The notes: generated by a model not told the origin, from the sequence alone. DNA of 64,000 nt from Oxytricha trifallax (GCA_000711775.1 ARYC01000411.1:1-64000); one strand, 5' to 3'; shown: positions 1-12,482, counted from the first letter of the stretch. A program made the numbers and translations.

Positions 1-480
1 ATCGGAAATCCTATAAGACGATTTTGATTTTTTGTATTTCACCCCATTAGAGCGGTATATATTTCTTAAACTAGAAGTAGATATCTTTGTATAGGGAAAT
101 TTGCGATGGAATATTATAGCCCTATCTGCAATTGAGTATAATTTAAGTTCCTTCAGTGTATGTTGGTTTACCAAATAGTTTAAATGGTCTATCGTCAAGT
201 TCAAAGTTTTTTTATTCTACTTTTTACGTTAAACAGGTAAGTCTTAAGGATTAATGCAGATTTTTCTAATTATGTGCTTGTGAAACCCAAACAATTTCCC
301 TAATTATTTATAACTAAAATAGGTTTGTTTAGCATTCATTGGATCTTAGTTTCCAAATCAGAGTTTAAGAATTTATGTTTTAGTTTCCTAGTTAATAGTA
401 CTAGAGATACATTTATTCATTTTTATTTTATTTGTATTAAATTAATAAACTTCAAATTTACTCAAAAATAATTCTTATGA
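1..480. other. AT-rich spacer before the first coding block
   Basis: No protein-like reading was found on either strand. The stretch runs up to the first codons of the glutamate-cysteine ligase block, so it is probably an IES or other eliminated DNA. The missing upstream coding blocks of that gene are not here. Confidence 0.4.
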
Positions 481-489
481 TTAATATGT

Positions 490-1435
490 AAAGCAGAGAT
501 ATATGGATACCTATTAGTATAAAGTCAATCAACAGCATGTAGACTATTTACTCAGTCAAGGAGTGGATTAAAGATTAGCTTTTCATATTGCATCTCTTTT
601 TATTAGAGATCCCATACCTACCTTTGACTATGAACATGATGAAAGTAAATTTGATGATAGCCAAACTACTGCTCATTTTGAAAATTTACAATCAACTAAT
701 TGGTGTTCAATGAGATTTAAACCCCCTCCTTCCAAGGACTCTAAGATTGGTTGGAGAGTTGAGTTGAGGACTATGGATATCTAGCTCACTGATTTCGAAA
801 ACGCTGCCTTATTTGTATTAGTGGGAATGATTTATAACATCCTTAACTACTTTGATATCAATTTGTTGATGGATATCAGCAAAATTGATGAAAATATGCA
901 CAGAGCTCATTAGGTTGATGCTTGTAGTCAATAAAAGTTTTGGTTCAGAACAAACATTTTACCAACAGGAAAATGCTACAAATATAACAAACTGGAGGAA
1001 AGTGACTACATCATCTCAAATGATTTTGCTACTAACTCTACTTAACCAAATGCGAACGGATGCTGCTTCAAAGATGAGGAAGATTATCATGAGTTATATC
1101 TCCATGAAATTCTTGAAGGAAAAGTTGATGAAGCGCAAGAGTTGAATTATAAGGGCATCTTCCCACTCATAAATGAATTCATGGTTAAGCATAAATACGA
1201 ACAAGAACAAGTTGATTAGATTAAGCATTATATGGAATTCATCTTAGAAAGAGCAAAGGGTAATATCATGACTGGAGCTAGATACCAGAGAAACTTTGTA
1301 CTTAATCATCCTGACTATCATCGGGATTCAATTATTACCCCAACTGTTGCCTATGACTTATTCAATCATCTATAATAAATGAATACTTCTTAAGAAGTAA
1401 GGGCTGAATTTTTAGGAAAGAAATGGGCTGTTTGA
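490..1435 (+). CDS. Glutamate-cysteine ligase catalytic subunit, C-terminal part
   Basis: This enzyme makes gamma-glutamylcysteine, the first step of glutathione synthesis, in the cytosol. With TAA/TAG as glutamine the reading is continuous to TGA at 1433-1435. It contains runs typical of the eukaryotic family: LFIRDPI, HFENLQSTNW, MRFKPPPS, GWRVELRTMDIQLTDFENA, LLMDISKIDENM and NHPDYHRDSI. These match the C-terminal half of the roughly 640-residue enzyme; the N-terminal half is absent, so the gene begins in blocks outside the window or elsewhere in it. The block starts near 490, where similarity appears abruptly after AT-rich sequence. In-frame TAG and TAA codons fall at glutamine positions, which supports the ciliate code. 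Family assignment is firm; the exact left edge is not. Confidence 0.9.
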
Positions 1436-1469
1436 ATTATATATTTAATTGTTATTGCAAAAATTATCC

Positions 1470-3524
1470 TATAGTTGTTCAATTTATTTTTTATTAACTT
1501 CCCCTATTTTTTCATTTTATGTGAGCTTATAAATTTTAATCGCCTTGATATGCACATAGATCATTTTATACTTGATCATTATTGGTTTTATATTCATAAA
1601 GCGAAAGGAATATCCAATTTATAATCGCTCTCCAAAACTAATCATGCTTGGTGCCTTAGGTAAACACTTATTTACTCCTATATACTTTTTTAGGTTTATT
1701 ACTTGATACTACTGCAAATACAGTTTTATCTATAACTTAAAGCAATATTTTGAAATGCTTTCTATCAATTCTATGCACCCTGGTTTTTCATTATCTCTCT
1801 TATTTTTCTATTTTGCTGAGGTAATCACACTTAATCCTTTAAATTTGAAATTTAGGGCTTTAAGAATTTACAAAGTTCTTTCATACTATGAGGGATATTG
1901 GCTGCTTATGAAACATTATGGAGAGGAAAGCGAAGTTAGAATGTCAAATTATTTAACTAAAGAAGAAAACGCAATGCTGTAAAAATCAAAACAATGGAGA
2001 GAAAATTCCTTGATAGCGTTCATGATTTTTAATCTAATGATACCTTTGATTATATTGAGCTTGATTTCGTTTCTTGTTCCCTACATATACACAATCATTC
2101 CAGTTTACGATACTGATACATGTTGGACTTATTTTATTTAACAAGAAAAAATCAAGAATATTCCTGAAACTCCTTGCCAAATGTAAACTGCAAATTTAAT
2201 AGTTTTTGTTGTCTTAAATTGGTTTGAAATAGCAGGTTACGCTATAGCGTTTTGGATGGTTAGAAATATAAAAAATGAGCTTAATATCAAAGTGGAAATT
2301 TACTTTATAATCATATTTTGGACATTGTTCTCAATTTTCTATTTCTCAATGAACATTTACTTGTAATATTTGCATTCATAGCCTAGTTTCGACAAAGATA
2401 TGGACAAAACGGTGAGACTAATGATTTACATTTCAATAATTTTGAGGAACTTTACTACTTTGTGCGCAACAACCATGTTTTCAATTTATACACTATTGCA
2501 GAAATACATTTGAATTTGGAAAATTAATTAAAATTAAATTTATTAGAAATCAAAATCTTGGCAGTTAAAGTTGGCCAATTTGAACGATCTTGAGCTCATT
2601 CGATAGATAATTCAAAATTAGCTGGACTTTACTATTGGAGGTACTATTTTATCGCATCCCTGGAGCGAGATAACTTCACTTTAATGTGAGGGTATAATTT
2701 AATGAATTTAGATGAGTTTAATTAAATTGAAGTTATCTCGCTCCAGGGATGCGATAAAATAGTACAGCCAATAATAAAGTCCAGCTAATTTTGAATTCTC
2801 TATCGAATGAGCCCAAGATCGTTCAAATTGGCCAACTTTAACTGCCAAGATTTTGATTTATAATAAATTTAATTTTAATTAATTTTCCAAATTCAAATGT
2901 ATTTCTGCAATAATTAGACATCCTGAACGAGCTTACCCAAGAAATATAGAAGGAAAATTAGAAGCCCTTGACTTTGATCTAGTGTTAAACTCATCGCTTC
3001 CCTTTCAATACTTCTTTGACTTTGTAGTATAATTTTAGCCACACTATAAACCTTACTTTGACGTCTATGTGTTAGCTATGCTATACTAAGAATAAATTGA
3101 GGATTTAATGAACGACGAAAAATCTAACAGTAAAATAAAGATTAATCACGTCGAGCTTGATAAACAAAAATAAAATTTACTAGATATAATAACATGCTAC
3201 TAATTAACGCACTTTAATTTTGAGCCACGTCATGAAATATCCATGCCAAGATTTAACAACGATCTGAGCAGTCTATAATAAAGTGTGTTGAGTAGTGATG
3301 TGAAATCATTCTTGCCACAGTTTCAGTACAGATCTGATAGAATTTCGAAATAAATAGAGGGAGTAGACTTTACAATCTGCCTTAATAAATCAAGGAATGA
3401 ACTCAGATTATGCTACGAAAGGTAGTTCAAGAAACATCCGAAATTCTTGGAACTTATTGGACAGCTTATTCAAAATGAGATCGAATAAAAATTTTTAGAG
3501 CATGCAGAAGTCATCAGATAATGA
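1470..3524 (+). CDS. Multi-pass membrane protein with C-terminal RGS-like domain
   Basis: The N-terminal part has several hydrophobic segments (about 1480-1800 and 2010-2510), with a basic loop KRKEYPIYNRSPKL between the first ones. Two short introns are visible, 1660-1693 and 1821-1855, and splicing both keeps the frame. The gene is interrupted by a palindromic element at 2494-2912. Dropping it and keeping one TA joins ...SIYT to LIRHPERAYP in frame. The following about 200 residues contain NSSLPFQYFFDFV and HYKPYFDVYVLAMLYQEQI, resembling the helical start of an RGS domain, then a polar tail ending at TGA 3522-3524. Ciliates have receptor-like proteins with a C-terminal RGS domain, so a role in G-protein signalling is inferred. 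The start codon was not identified; the RGS call is moderate. Confidence 0.62.
2494..2912. mobile_element. Long-palindrome MITE-like element 1
   Basis: An almost perfect inverted repeat about 420 bp long. Each arm is roughly 180-200 bp around a loop of a few tens of bases (about 2680-2730). The ends read TATTGCAGAAATACATTTG and its reverse complement, giving TA at both borders. The arms include AATTAATTTTCC and a block ending in GCGATAAAATAGTAC near the centre. There is no open reading frame. It splits the RGS-like gene, and removing it while keeping one TA restores the frame, so it behaves as an IES. Two relatives are at 26189-26608 and 28350-28766. Confidence 0.85.
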
Positions 3525-3728
3525 GCTTGCAATTATATATAATATTACTTAAAAGTTAAACTGTTGTGATAGACTATAATAATAAAAGTTTTTAATATTT
3601 AAGTTTTTACAAATTAGTTGCAGCATTATGTTTTAAACAAGGAGTTTTATCACATAATTATTTTCTTATTATTTAATATATTAGAGAGTATTTTGCAATT
3701 GTAATTTTCAAAGGCTTTATGTTTACAT

Positions 3729-5425
3729 TCATCCAAGGTTCATTCCACCATGAGTCTTTCTGTTTTCAGGTATTTCATTTGGAATTTCATCGTTTCTATT
3801 TTCTATTTATAAGCCGTCCCTGCCATCGTCTTCTAAAGCCAAATTTTAAAGTCTTTATTCAACAAAAAACATTTGATTTAAGGGCAGTTAATAAATATTT
3901 TCATGATCAGCCATTTCAAAAGGTGGTTGATCTTGCATATGTGCATCGTTTAAGTCTTACTAATTTACTCCGTCATTTTAATCATCATCCTGATAAATAT
4001 CCTAGCCTTAAATTTACAACTTTTATCCTTCAATCTTTCCCATAATCAAGCCATCTGAAGGTCGAGGACCAAAGTTTCGGGAGTTTATTTATTTTACACT
4101 AAAGTTTATCACTGTTCTGCCAATCTAAACAGCTTTGTTGAAATTTGGTATCAATGGAGTTTTATTTTTCACAAGAACGAGGGTTCCAAATTTTGAGAGG
4201 TTATCCTCAAGCTGGAATTTCCCGTCATTAAATTTAATGATAGCATGACATCTTGAAACTGAAATATCATTGATTCTCAAATCAGATTCATGACCTCTGC
4301 CAAACTTGAAGGACAGTTTCTTTTCATTTGGTCTGATAATATGAATGATTCTGCTTGTGTTTTTCTCTTAATTTAAACTTTCTAAAGCTAAGAAATCTCC
4401 TTCTGGTCTCTCGTAATCCACGAGATTGTAAGTCTTGCCTTGGGTTCTGATTACTAAGGGGTAAGCTTTTTTACAAATTTCACATTCAAAGGATTTCCAG
4501 AAGAATGATGAAAATGGCTAGCTGATCTTGCATTGCTTTTTAACATCAAGCCTCTGGTATTTATTTTAATTATAGTCAATTCAAAAAGCTATATAAATGA
4601 ATGTAGGATATTTAACAATTTGTTAAACGTTTTTTATTTTAAAGCCAACTTTTGAGGCATGTAAAATGAATATAGCCGACAGATCCCGAACATTTGCAAG
4701 ACGAAAAGAGTGGATTTTCGGAGCTAGCTCCAGAAGACCAACAAAATCTGCATCTAGGAGTTTCTTCCTCATTTGCTGCATTATGTAACGATTCGTCTTC
4801 TGCCTGGCAATCAATGACACTCTCTATTTCTTCATATTCTTCAAAGTCAGGTTGGTTGTTTGTTACATCTCCTACTGGCAAGAAATCTTGGTCTTATTAC
4901 TAATCTATCTCCATTTTTTCTTTGTATCTGATTTCCTTAACAGCAAATTTAACTCTACCGACTTTCAAAATATCACCTTGCTAAATATCATATTCCTAAA
5001 ATTGCATTATTAATTTTTGGTAAAGGAATAATGAAGATCACTTACAGTTTTGACATTGTTTTTCTTTAGACTTCTGACAACCAAATACATTTACTCATTC
5101 AAATCCTTACTATCAAGTTTTGATTAAGCTTCACTGCAACTTCCAAGATAAAAAACCTCTGTAAAATTTAATTAGTATATGAACTATTATGAAATGATAT
5201 TGCAGAGTATTTATGCTTGGCTCTACTCAGGCTTAATGCTTTTAATAATAAACATGTCCATTTTTATATAATATGATTTCTATTTCCATTTGGCAATGCG
5301 TTGGATTTACACTTGTTTGCATTTATACCGTTTCTAACTTACCATCTTCATTAATAATGTTGACGAGAGGTCTGTTCTCTTGGTCGTCGTTTTGATTAGT
5401 CTTTAGTAGTAGTTAATGATTTTAA
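3729..5425 (-). CDS. RING-CH (MARCH-type) zinc finger plus FHA domain protein
   Basis: Read on the minus strand, the first block (about 5425-5345, KTNQNDDQENRPLVNIINED) is spliced over an intron (GTAAGT...ACAG) to VFYLGSCSEAQSKLDSKDL. A second intron leads to EYDIQQGDILKVGRVKFAV, which looks like an FHA beginning. Then comes a RING-CH finger, CRFCWSSGASSENPLFSSC followed by KCSGSVGYIHFTCLKSW (about 4760-4640), with the C-x2-C...C-x-C...H-x2-C order. An FHA-like segment follows, FGRGHESDLRINDISVSR then CHAIIKF and FQLEDNLSKFGTL (about 4340-4160). A short GT...CAG intron near 4050-4090 keeps the frame into an acidic, Q/N-rich tail ending at 3729. RING-CH proteins are E3 ubiquitin ligases and FHA domains bind phosphothreonine, so phosphorylation-dependent ubiquitination is inferred. 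The start codon lies in a block not identified. Confidence 0.72.
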
Positions 5426-5446
5426 AATCAAATAATTTTAACATAT

Positions 5447-5590
5447 CACTGTTTAATACTAAACTCAAACCATCAATCTTAGTCGTGACGTAGACGTATC
5501 TGAGTGAGTTGACGTGGCAAATTCCGTGACGTGGCAGTCATGAAGTAGAAAACTCCGAAAAAACCAGTCTCGCTATCACCTAGTCTCCTC
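5447..5590. repeat. Dispersed repeat with TGACGT-type motifs, copy 1
   Basis: The segment beginning TTTAATACTAAACTCAAACC carries three spaced GACGT motifs (GTGACGTAGA, TTGACGTGGC, GTGACGTGGC). It then runs through AAACTCCGAAAAAACC. About 120 bp recur at 15928-16080 with the same order of motifs. Both copies lie in non-coding spacer, so this is a low-copy dispersed repeat of unknown type. Confidence 0.6.
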
Positions 5591-5602
5591 CCTATAATCA
5601 AG

Positions 5603-5752
5603 ATGTCGCCAGAGTAGAGTATTGATTAGTCTTTTGAAATGGAAGAACTCCGTTTTCAATTGGTAAAAGCTCAAGCTCGTTGTTTTTTCTCACAATTTGA
5701 GATGTATTAAATAAATTTAAAACTTATGAAGGAATAATAAGAATAAAAATGA
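5603..5752 (+). CDS. Small Q-rich reading, possible stray coding block
   Basis: A 49-codon reading in the ciliate code (MSPEQSIDQSFEMEELRFQL... ending KEQQEQK) from ATG 5603 to TGA 5750. It follows directly on repeat copy 1. The composition is protein-like and helical, with glutamines encoded by TAA/TAG. No family is recognised. It may be an isolated coding block of a gene located elsewhere, or chance. Confidence 0.2.
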
Positions 5753-6555
5753 AATTTGATTAGTATTTACGAATTTATATCAATGTTGAGATGGCTGGTT
5801 TGTTTTCATTGTTTTTTTAGTTAAATGGCGACTTTCGTAATCAAATAAACCGTGCGAGTCTCTGCTCCATGTAATACCTTTCATCAGCACTCTATATTTC
5901 GAAATTTAGCCTCATATTTTAAACTTTAAGTTTTATAATTAGTTGGTTAATTATAAATTAAATTTATGTATACGAACGGTTCTGAAGTTCAATTTAAAGA
6001 TTTTATAAAATTTGGGGCCTTTCAATAAGAAATATCTATCTTAACTATACTTAGCTTTAAGTTTTGATTGTGCCAAACATTAGGAATTTTATAATTTAGA
6101 TATAGAATTTTAAAGATAAAAAGTGGGAATTTTTTAATGGTACTTACACATGTGATTTGAAATTGAACTTTTTGCTTTCCATCATTTAACCTTAATATTA
6201 TTAATTATTATTTTTGAATTAAGGGTTACAAATAATATAATTTCGCAAAAGCAATTTATTTATAAAAAGGTATCTACTATTTTATTTATTGATTAAAATG
6301 AGTTATAGCTATGTATTAAAAAACAAAAATGCAAGTTTATAAAAGGTTTTTAAAAGTTTTTTTATGCTAATTTTAATGAATATTTGCTATTCTTCAAACA
6401 TTAAAGTTATTTCTGATGCTAGTTAAAAATAGATAAAACATTAGTTAGCAATCTTTAAAATAAGAATTTATCCATTAAAATGCATTTTTAATTTTTCGTT
6501 TCACACTTTGAGTAAAGATTTTATATAAATAGAATCAGAATTCCCCCAATCATTT
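5753..6555. other. AT-rich spacer
   Basis: About 800 bases of AT-rich sequence. No protein-like reading, RNA gene or long repeat was found in it. It separates the RING-CH/FHA gene from the next minus-strand gene. Confidence 0.4.
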
Positions 6556-6559
6556 GCTA

Positions 6560-7474
6560 GTTGGTGATTTTCCTGAACCTGTTAGCTTTGCAAAAATCTG
6601 TTATCTTAAGAAATGTGGTTGAAGCCAGCACTTGTTATCATAATAATTTTATTATATTTTGCTATTTCTAAGTTAAAATAAGAATTATACCCTCCTTAAG
6701 TTCCTCTAAGAATTCTTCTCTGCTATCTTTGGACTTTGACTTGAACACAGCATCTTAAAACTCCTCATACATTTAATCATAAATTTCCTCAAGTTTGTCT
6801 TCGTCTGGGATCCATGCATTGTCAATGGTAGCATCCTAACCCTAAACCATGTTTGCTTTATACACTCTGATGATAAAGACGTAAGAGTACTCAAGCATTT
6901 TCATGAACAATTACTTCAATTCTTTATCATTTGCTGAAATTTGTGGGTCTAAATTCTCTTGGCACAACTCAAAGAATTTTTAAGCTCTAAGGCCTGGGTT
7001 GGATGGGCAATACATATTGGCGAGGAGTAAAATGTTTGGAATTAAAAATCCTTTCTTTTTTTTGTCCTTAAGAGTGTCATCTAATAGAACTTATCTAACT
7101 ACACTGCCTGCAACAGTAATGTCCTTTAAAGCTAGGGAATCCTTGAAACTTTCGACAATCTACTAATTAATTTAAAATCAAAAACTTTATTATATAGAAC
7201 GATTTATTATTAGAATCTATGTCTCTGAAAGATAGTCACCAGTTTGTTCATTTGCAAGTTTCTTAAGTCTTCTTTCAAATTCATCTATATCTATCTTTAC
7301 AAGTGGCAATTTAGCTTCGAATCTAGTAAGCATAGCGAGGGGTGTTTGATCAGAGACATACTCTGCTTTATATTAACCATATCTCAATCTATTTTCCTCA
7401 TAAGGAAGTGAACTATTTACTGGAGAAAGACTTGGGTCAGTGGGTTTATCTCTAGATGCGCAGGTGTTTCCCAT
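6560..7474 (-). CDS. Unrecognised protein with N-myristoylation signal
   Basis: Begins MGNTCASRDKPTDPSLSPVN at ATG 7474-7472. The MGNTC start fits the N-myristoylation pattern with a neighbouring cysteine, so attachment to the inner face of a membrane is inferred. An intron-like spacer near 7160-7240 separates this exon from a helical second part, IVESFKDSLALKDITVAGS through FLIPNILLLANMYCPSNPGL to AWIPDEDKLEEIYDQMYEEF. A further spacer near 6620-6690 precedes a short tail. No catalytic motif or known domain is visible. The coding evidence is the long protein-like frame with TAA/TAG glutamines and plausible splice sites. Exon edges in the 3' part are uncertain. Confidence 0.55.
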
Positions 7475-7626
7475 ATTTGTCTAAATAACTAAAATGATAT
7501 CTATAATAACTTAATTTCAAAAGTTTAAATTTATACCCTCCAAATTTACATACAAGAAAATATATATTATATTAAACTTCCACATACATACAACTTTACT
7601 TCATTAATTATTTATTAAAATTAAAA

Positions 7627-8434
7627 TCAAATTTGTATATGATTAAACTTCTTAAGGTTGATTTTGATTTCATTAGTATTCTTATTCTTGAACTAATTCA
7701 TGCTTATATCGTCAAAAGCTTGCAATGAATTATTTTACTCACCTTCATTTGAGTTTTACTATATTTGCTCATTCTTCATTAAATCATTACTATATCTTAA
7801 ACCTTAAGGATTTTACTACTGAATACTAGCTTAAAATAGACTTTCTATCTTTTCATGATGGCTTTGTTAATTGTTATTATTGAATTAGTCTTAAATTTTT
7901 TAATTTTTAAAATTGTTGTTTTACAGGACTTGAGGTATTTGAATAGAACTTAATTTATTGTTTTAAGTAATTGGAGAATTTTAAGTTGTAAGAGATTGAT
8001 AAGGCTTTTTAGATGAATTTTAGGCATTAGAAACATTTATACTACGATTAAGGGCAGATGATTGAACTAGCTTCTTATATTTCTCAATTCACAAACTTAA
8101 AATATAGTAAGGATAAATATAATGAAAGATTTAGCTATTAAATGCTGCTTTATTAGATTGATCTAGTATTAGCATTTTGATTCTTGAGATACTTTCCACT
8201 TTAATCAAAATAATCATTTTGTCTTTTTAAATCATATTCCTTAATTAAATTGTTGATATCTTTTTCTTGGTAACTTTTATGAATTTATATGCTCGTCCTT
8301 GCTCGATCAAATTAATTTTAATTCTTTTCGGTAATTTTACCTTATTTATTTAAAATCATTGAATTCTCCAATTAATTCTTTTCTTTCAAAGATTTGAGCT
8401 GAGACTTTTTGTCTTTTATCATTAAATTAGGCAT
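7627..8434 (-). CDS. Unrecognised Q/N-rich protein
   Basis: Starts MPNLMIKDKKSQLKSLKEKN at 8434 and ends ...NLKKFNHIQI with TGA at 7629-7627. The sequence is rich in Gln, Asn, Ser and Lys, with most glutamines written TAA or TAG. There are no transmembrane segments and no recognisable domain; it is likely disordered or coiled-coil. A spacer near 8100-8165, where the frame is poor, is probably an intron or IES. A C4A4C4 motif lies about 65 bp upstream of its start. Confidence 0.5.
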
Positions 8435-8497
8435 GTTTATCGATTCTTATTTATTTTAGCTATTTCTCATTTGCATACTTTGAGCTCTCCCACTTGG

Positions 8498-8516
8498 CAA
8501 CCCCAAAACCCCTTAG
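8498..8516. repeat. Isolated telomere-like C4A4C4 motif
   Basis: The string ACCCCAAAACCCCTTAG shares 17 bases with the tip of the TBE terminal repeat at 49595, but the following sequence does not match TBE. It stands just upstream of the start of the 8434 gene. It could be a solo TBE end or a telomere-derived remnant. Confidence 0.5.
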
Positions 8517-8916
8517 CCTCGGTTAAATTACTAGCTCTATTAAATGTTTCTTCCTTAATTATCGATAAGATCATAGTCAAAACTTTATTTCAATTTACGT
8601 TTTGTTTCAATTATACGTTAATTTACCAAATCTAGCTTTCCAACTAAAGGATCCAGCTGAGAATTCAATTCTCTAGGATCTGGGTGATTTAAGAGGGAAC
8701 AAAGTCTAGTTTGATGCAGTGGTGTCCCTGTTTAGAAGTTTTAAGGAGTAAATGCAGTGGAAATCTAAGAAAGTGGAAGTGACTGGAATCCTTATAAATT
8801 TTAATTATGTATCTACTATTGCATCTAATTGGAAGATTTTTAAGGTAAAAATGAAAATAATGAAAATAGATTAATTTAATAAGCATTATCTTTAATACAA
8901 TAGTAAAGTTTTTTAG
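8517..8916. other. Spacer between the Q/N-rich gene and the permease array
   Basis: About 400 bases with no convincing coding block on either strand. A minus-strand standard-code reading at 8689-8886 has no protein-like features and was left out. Confidence 0.35.
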
Positions 8917-11900
8917 TCAATCATACTAATCTTTGAGTTTATTGATACTATGATAGTTGGCGAAGAAAAAGAGAGCAGTGCCTAGAATCAAGAATACGAA
9001 ACTGCCAATAGCACTGAACAAGTCCCACTTCTTCTTCACAAGTTTTGTGCTTACCAAGTAGAAAATGGCAGGCAAGAAAAATATAGTAGCTGATTCAGAT
9101 ATTGCTGCAAAAAATCCAAACACTATGGTTATGTCGTCTACTAACATAGCGCACACCATCTGGAATGTGAAAAATCCAATATATCTAAAAAATAATTCAT
9201 CTTTATGTTATTGCATATATAAGGTTTAGTCACTGAATTGTATATCTTATTAGGCATTAGCTGTGAAATCTAAGCACTGTTTTAGTATTTTTCCTTCTCA
9301 TTTGAAATAAGGTCAAAATCTAAATTTAATCTATTTTCTCCGTTCATATCATTTAATTCCATAGGTGAATTTAAAGTTCTCTCATCATCCTCTGGATTAA
9401 GAATTTAATGCTAGTATCTAATCCTGATTCTATCTGCTATTTATTTTGAAACTATGCCTGTTTAAAATTCAGCAATCATAGTTAATAAGCATTTAAACTT
9501 CTAAATCCCTTAATTAGTGTTTAAGTGTATTAATTCTTTGGATACTATAAGGTGCTCAATGAGTTTAGTTTAGAAGAAAACCAATTTACATAATAAAAAT
9601 TACAATTAAGTCTCTTAATTTAAATTAATTAGATTTATGATTTATAATTAGAAATCTATTAATTATTTAAAAACTTAATATATTAAAAAGTATTCGTATA
9701 GATCAAACGCAGGTGGAGTTGGGCCACTCACATAAAATGTAAGTTACAAAAAACATATCTTTAAATTTTTTTTATAGTGGTCCTACCTGGTAAGACCACA
9801 GGTGCAGTTAGATTGGTGCTTCGAAAGACTGCTCAGAGAGGGGACTTAGATGATAAAAATAATGATGACAATGAAGATGACGATGAAGATGAGGAAGAAT
9901 AGCACTAATCAGAGAGATTTCCATTTTGATTTTGATAATAAGTTTTAGTATTAATGTAATTAGAATAATTAATTAATTAAAGTTTTCGTATTATAAATCA
10001 TGATTCATAGCTTTCACTTATAAACACGAGTATTAGATGTGGACTACTTCTAACAAGAGCTAATTTATGGCGCAATTGAAGTACTATTAAGTAAACTGAA
10101 CTATTTCATCATATAGCTCAATTGATGTTTAACGTTTTTTAAGATATTTTATACATCCTATTTAAAAAAATTAAAGCTTATCTTTCAAGGCCAATTGTTC
10201 CTTAAAAGACATAATAATCTAAAATTATTAAGACTGATCTTTTTCTTCTATTTAAAAAACCTAAATTACCCTTTTAATAAATACAAAACATTAATTAAGA
10301 AGTTTTTGGTTATTTATTCTTTTATTACAATTTTACTTATATGTTTTAATACTTTTATTAAGTATAAATTTATTAATTCTTTACCAGGCAAGAATACAAA
10401 AGGCATGTTACAGATAAATATTGCCAAGAATATCATTGTAAATATCAAAATAAATCTTAAGAATTAATACTTAATAATATTTAATATATATTTCCTGTAA
10501 TAATCTAATGAAATATGACGCCACATTATTTTCATATTACAAGTTATCAAAAACAGTAGGATTGATATTTTTGCCATATATTTGAGTAGCAAGTATTGAA
10601 AAAATCATGTAAACAGAAAAACTAAGCAAAAGCGCAATTAAGGAAGTTTAATATATTATAAAAATTAAATCTATCGTATCAATATTTAAGGCTTGATCAT
10701 ATCCTAATTATTCTATTTGTATGTGTTAAACAGTGAAAGAATAAAAGTCTCCAGAAATTTATATCATTTATTGATGGCCATAGCATGCTATAATTAAGAA
10801 ACAATATAGCTGTAATTTATTATATAAATAAAATATGCAAAAATAGTTTGTTCATATTCATTAGGTGATGTTATTGAAAAATTTATTTGAGTCATTTTAC
10901 TGATAATTTAGCTTTAAAAATAGTTTATAATTCTTTATTTTAATAAAGTGAGAATGATCATATCCTTAAAGAATATTTTATAGTCAAAATAAAGACTGCT
11001 TAATTATCATAAATCAACACCTCCTTATATGTAAAGTTTAAATATTTTAATTAAAGAAGTTAAATAGCCATTTTTATTTGTTTTCTTATCTAATTGTGAA
11101 TATATTGGGTAAAAATTTATAACAAATCCATAAGCAGTCAGAATTATACTATTAATCAGATATAAAACCTAACATATTATTTACAATTTATAATTTGTTA
11201 TATTTTAGCGATAATAGAATCGATAATATTTCCATTTGTGTATGCAGGCTATATCTTATCACTTGGGTCTGTCAATTGCTCCTTGAAACAGACCTTGACA
11301 AAAAATATAACTAAACCAGAGTTATTCAAAATCATTTAGAAGAGTTATTTTATTTATTTATACTCAAAAATAATTATAGATTATGAAATAAGTTTATCAA
11401 GCTGAGTAGTCCTATCATCTAGAGTCTACTAATGAAGCTTAATTCTTTGATAGTTCTCTTAAGTATAACAGGAAGCAAAATTAAAGACAGTACAACTATG
11501 TAGAAATACTTAAAATGGGAATATAATTAATTCTTCGAAATATAAAAGAACGTTTTAAATTTACATCCCTTAAACTTTGACATCAGAATTCAAAATAAGT
11601 AACGAAAATAGTTAGTTTATATTGTAAATAATTGTTTTTGATTGTTTGAAAGAACCCAAAAGATTGCTATTCTTATTCGTTTACATTTACATTTACAAGT
11701 ACATTTTAAGCTAAAGAGACGCATATTTTTCCAAATAGGAGCCCATACATAACTTGAACGAATGAAATTGCACAAGCAATTATTCCATTAATCACATATA
11801 TCGAAGCTTTCCCTAAACATACAAAACCAATCTCACCATAAGACCTATAAACAAATTTAAATAACATTGATATTTCTAAATTTTGAGCATTTATTTTCTA

Positions 11901-12214
11901 CATTACTTACTCTAAATTTAGGTTGTCTTTTGACTATAGCAACAAATGCACAGAAAATTGCATGATTAACATCATAAATATGTGAAATAATATGCAAAAA
12001 GTATAGCCTCCCTAGTAGAGAGCGAAAGGCAAACTGACTATTCCTGCGCCAATTATATTTGAAGTTAGAGCCAGAGCAGCTTCAATTATTGACAAGCCTT
12101 TTATAGAGATTGTATGACTCTACAATATAAGACTAAAATAAGCAATTGTCTTACTTTATTTGTAAAAATTCGCTCTTTTAAGTTTTTCTCAAAACTTTGT
12201 ATTTCTATTGACAT
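8917..12214 (-). CDS. Amino-acid/auxin permease-family transporter, paralogue 1
   Basis: A multi-pass transporter of the amino acid/auxin permease superfamily. It starts MSIEIQSFEKNLKERIF at 12214. The first helix block reads SNIIGAGIVSLPFALYQGG, the conserved IGAGIxxLP signature of helix 1. Later blocks include LFDNLQ-like QYENNVASYFIR (about 10500), FLAIFICNMPFVFLPGKE (about 10380-10450) and a C-terminal part MVCAMLVDDITIVFGFFAAI ending at TGA 8919-8917. The coding blocks are broken by many spacers; the largest, 9494-10378, is bounded by AAT. Substrate cannot be told from sequence; family members move amino acids with protons or sodium. It is the most interrupted of three tandem copies. Confidence 0.72.
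9494..10378. other. 885-bp IES in permease 1, pointer AAT
   Basis: AAT (minus strand) occurs at 10378-10376 and 9493-9491. Joining at it gives FLPGKECLLTMIAEF, matching the uninterrupted paralogue 2 (FLPGKECLLSMIEEY). The spacer holds a foreign exon-like block at 9690-9960 on the other strand. Confidence 0.7.
9690..9960 (+). CDS. Foreign coding block nested in a permease IES
   Basis: Plus-strand reading SNAGGVGPLT, a 5' splice site GTAAGT and 3' TTTATAG, then VVLPGKTTGAVRLVLRKTAQ RGDLDD and a strongly acidic tail of Asp/Glu. It stops at a TGA near 9929. The intron and protein-like composition suggest a genuine block of another gene lying inside the IES of permease 1 on the opposite strand. 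The family is not recognised. If real, its remaining blocks must lie elsewhere. Confidence 0.4.
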
Positions 12215-12482
12215 ATAGAGTTCTAGAAGCTAATACTAGTTGGTTTTTATTAATAATATTTGAAACTATTAATTTACTAAAATAGGATGTGATCTATGGT
12301 CAAATTTAAATCTTGAATTTGTTTTTTTATAGATGTAAATTAGTTTATCATTTTGATACATTTGAATTCAATATAAAAATTAAATGTTGAAAGAGTAATC
12401 CATTTTAAAAGTATTAGTAAAATTAATGTTTTTTTTCTCAATTATTCGATATTTTTATTAATTTCTTGCTGCCAATCACATT

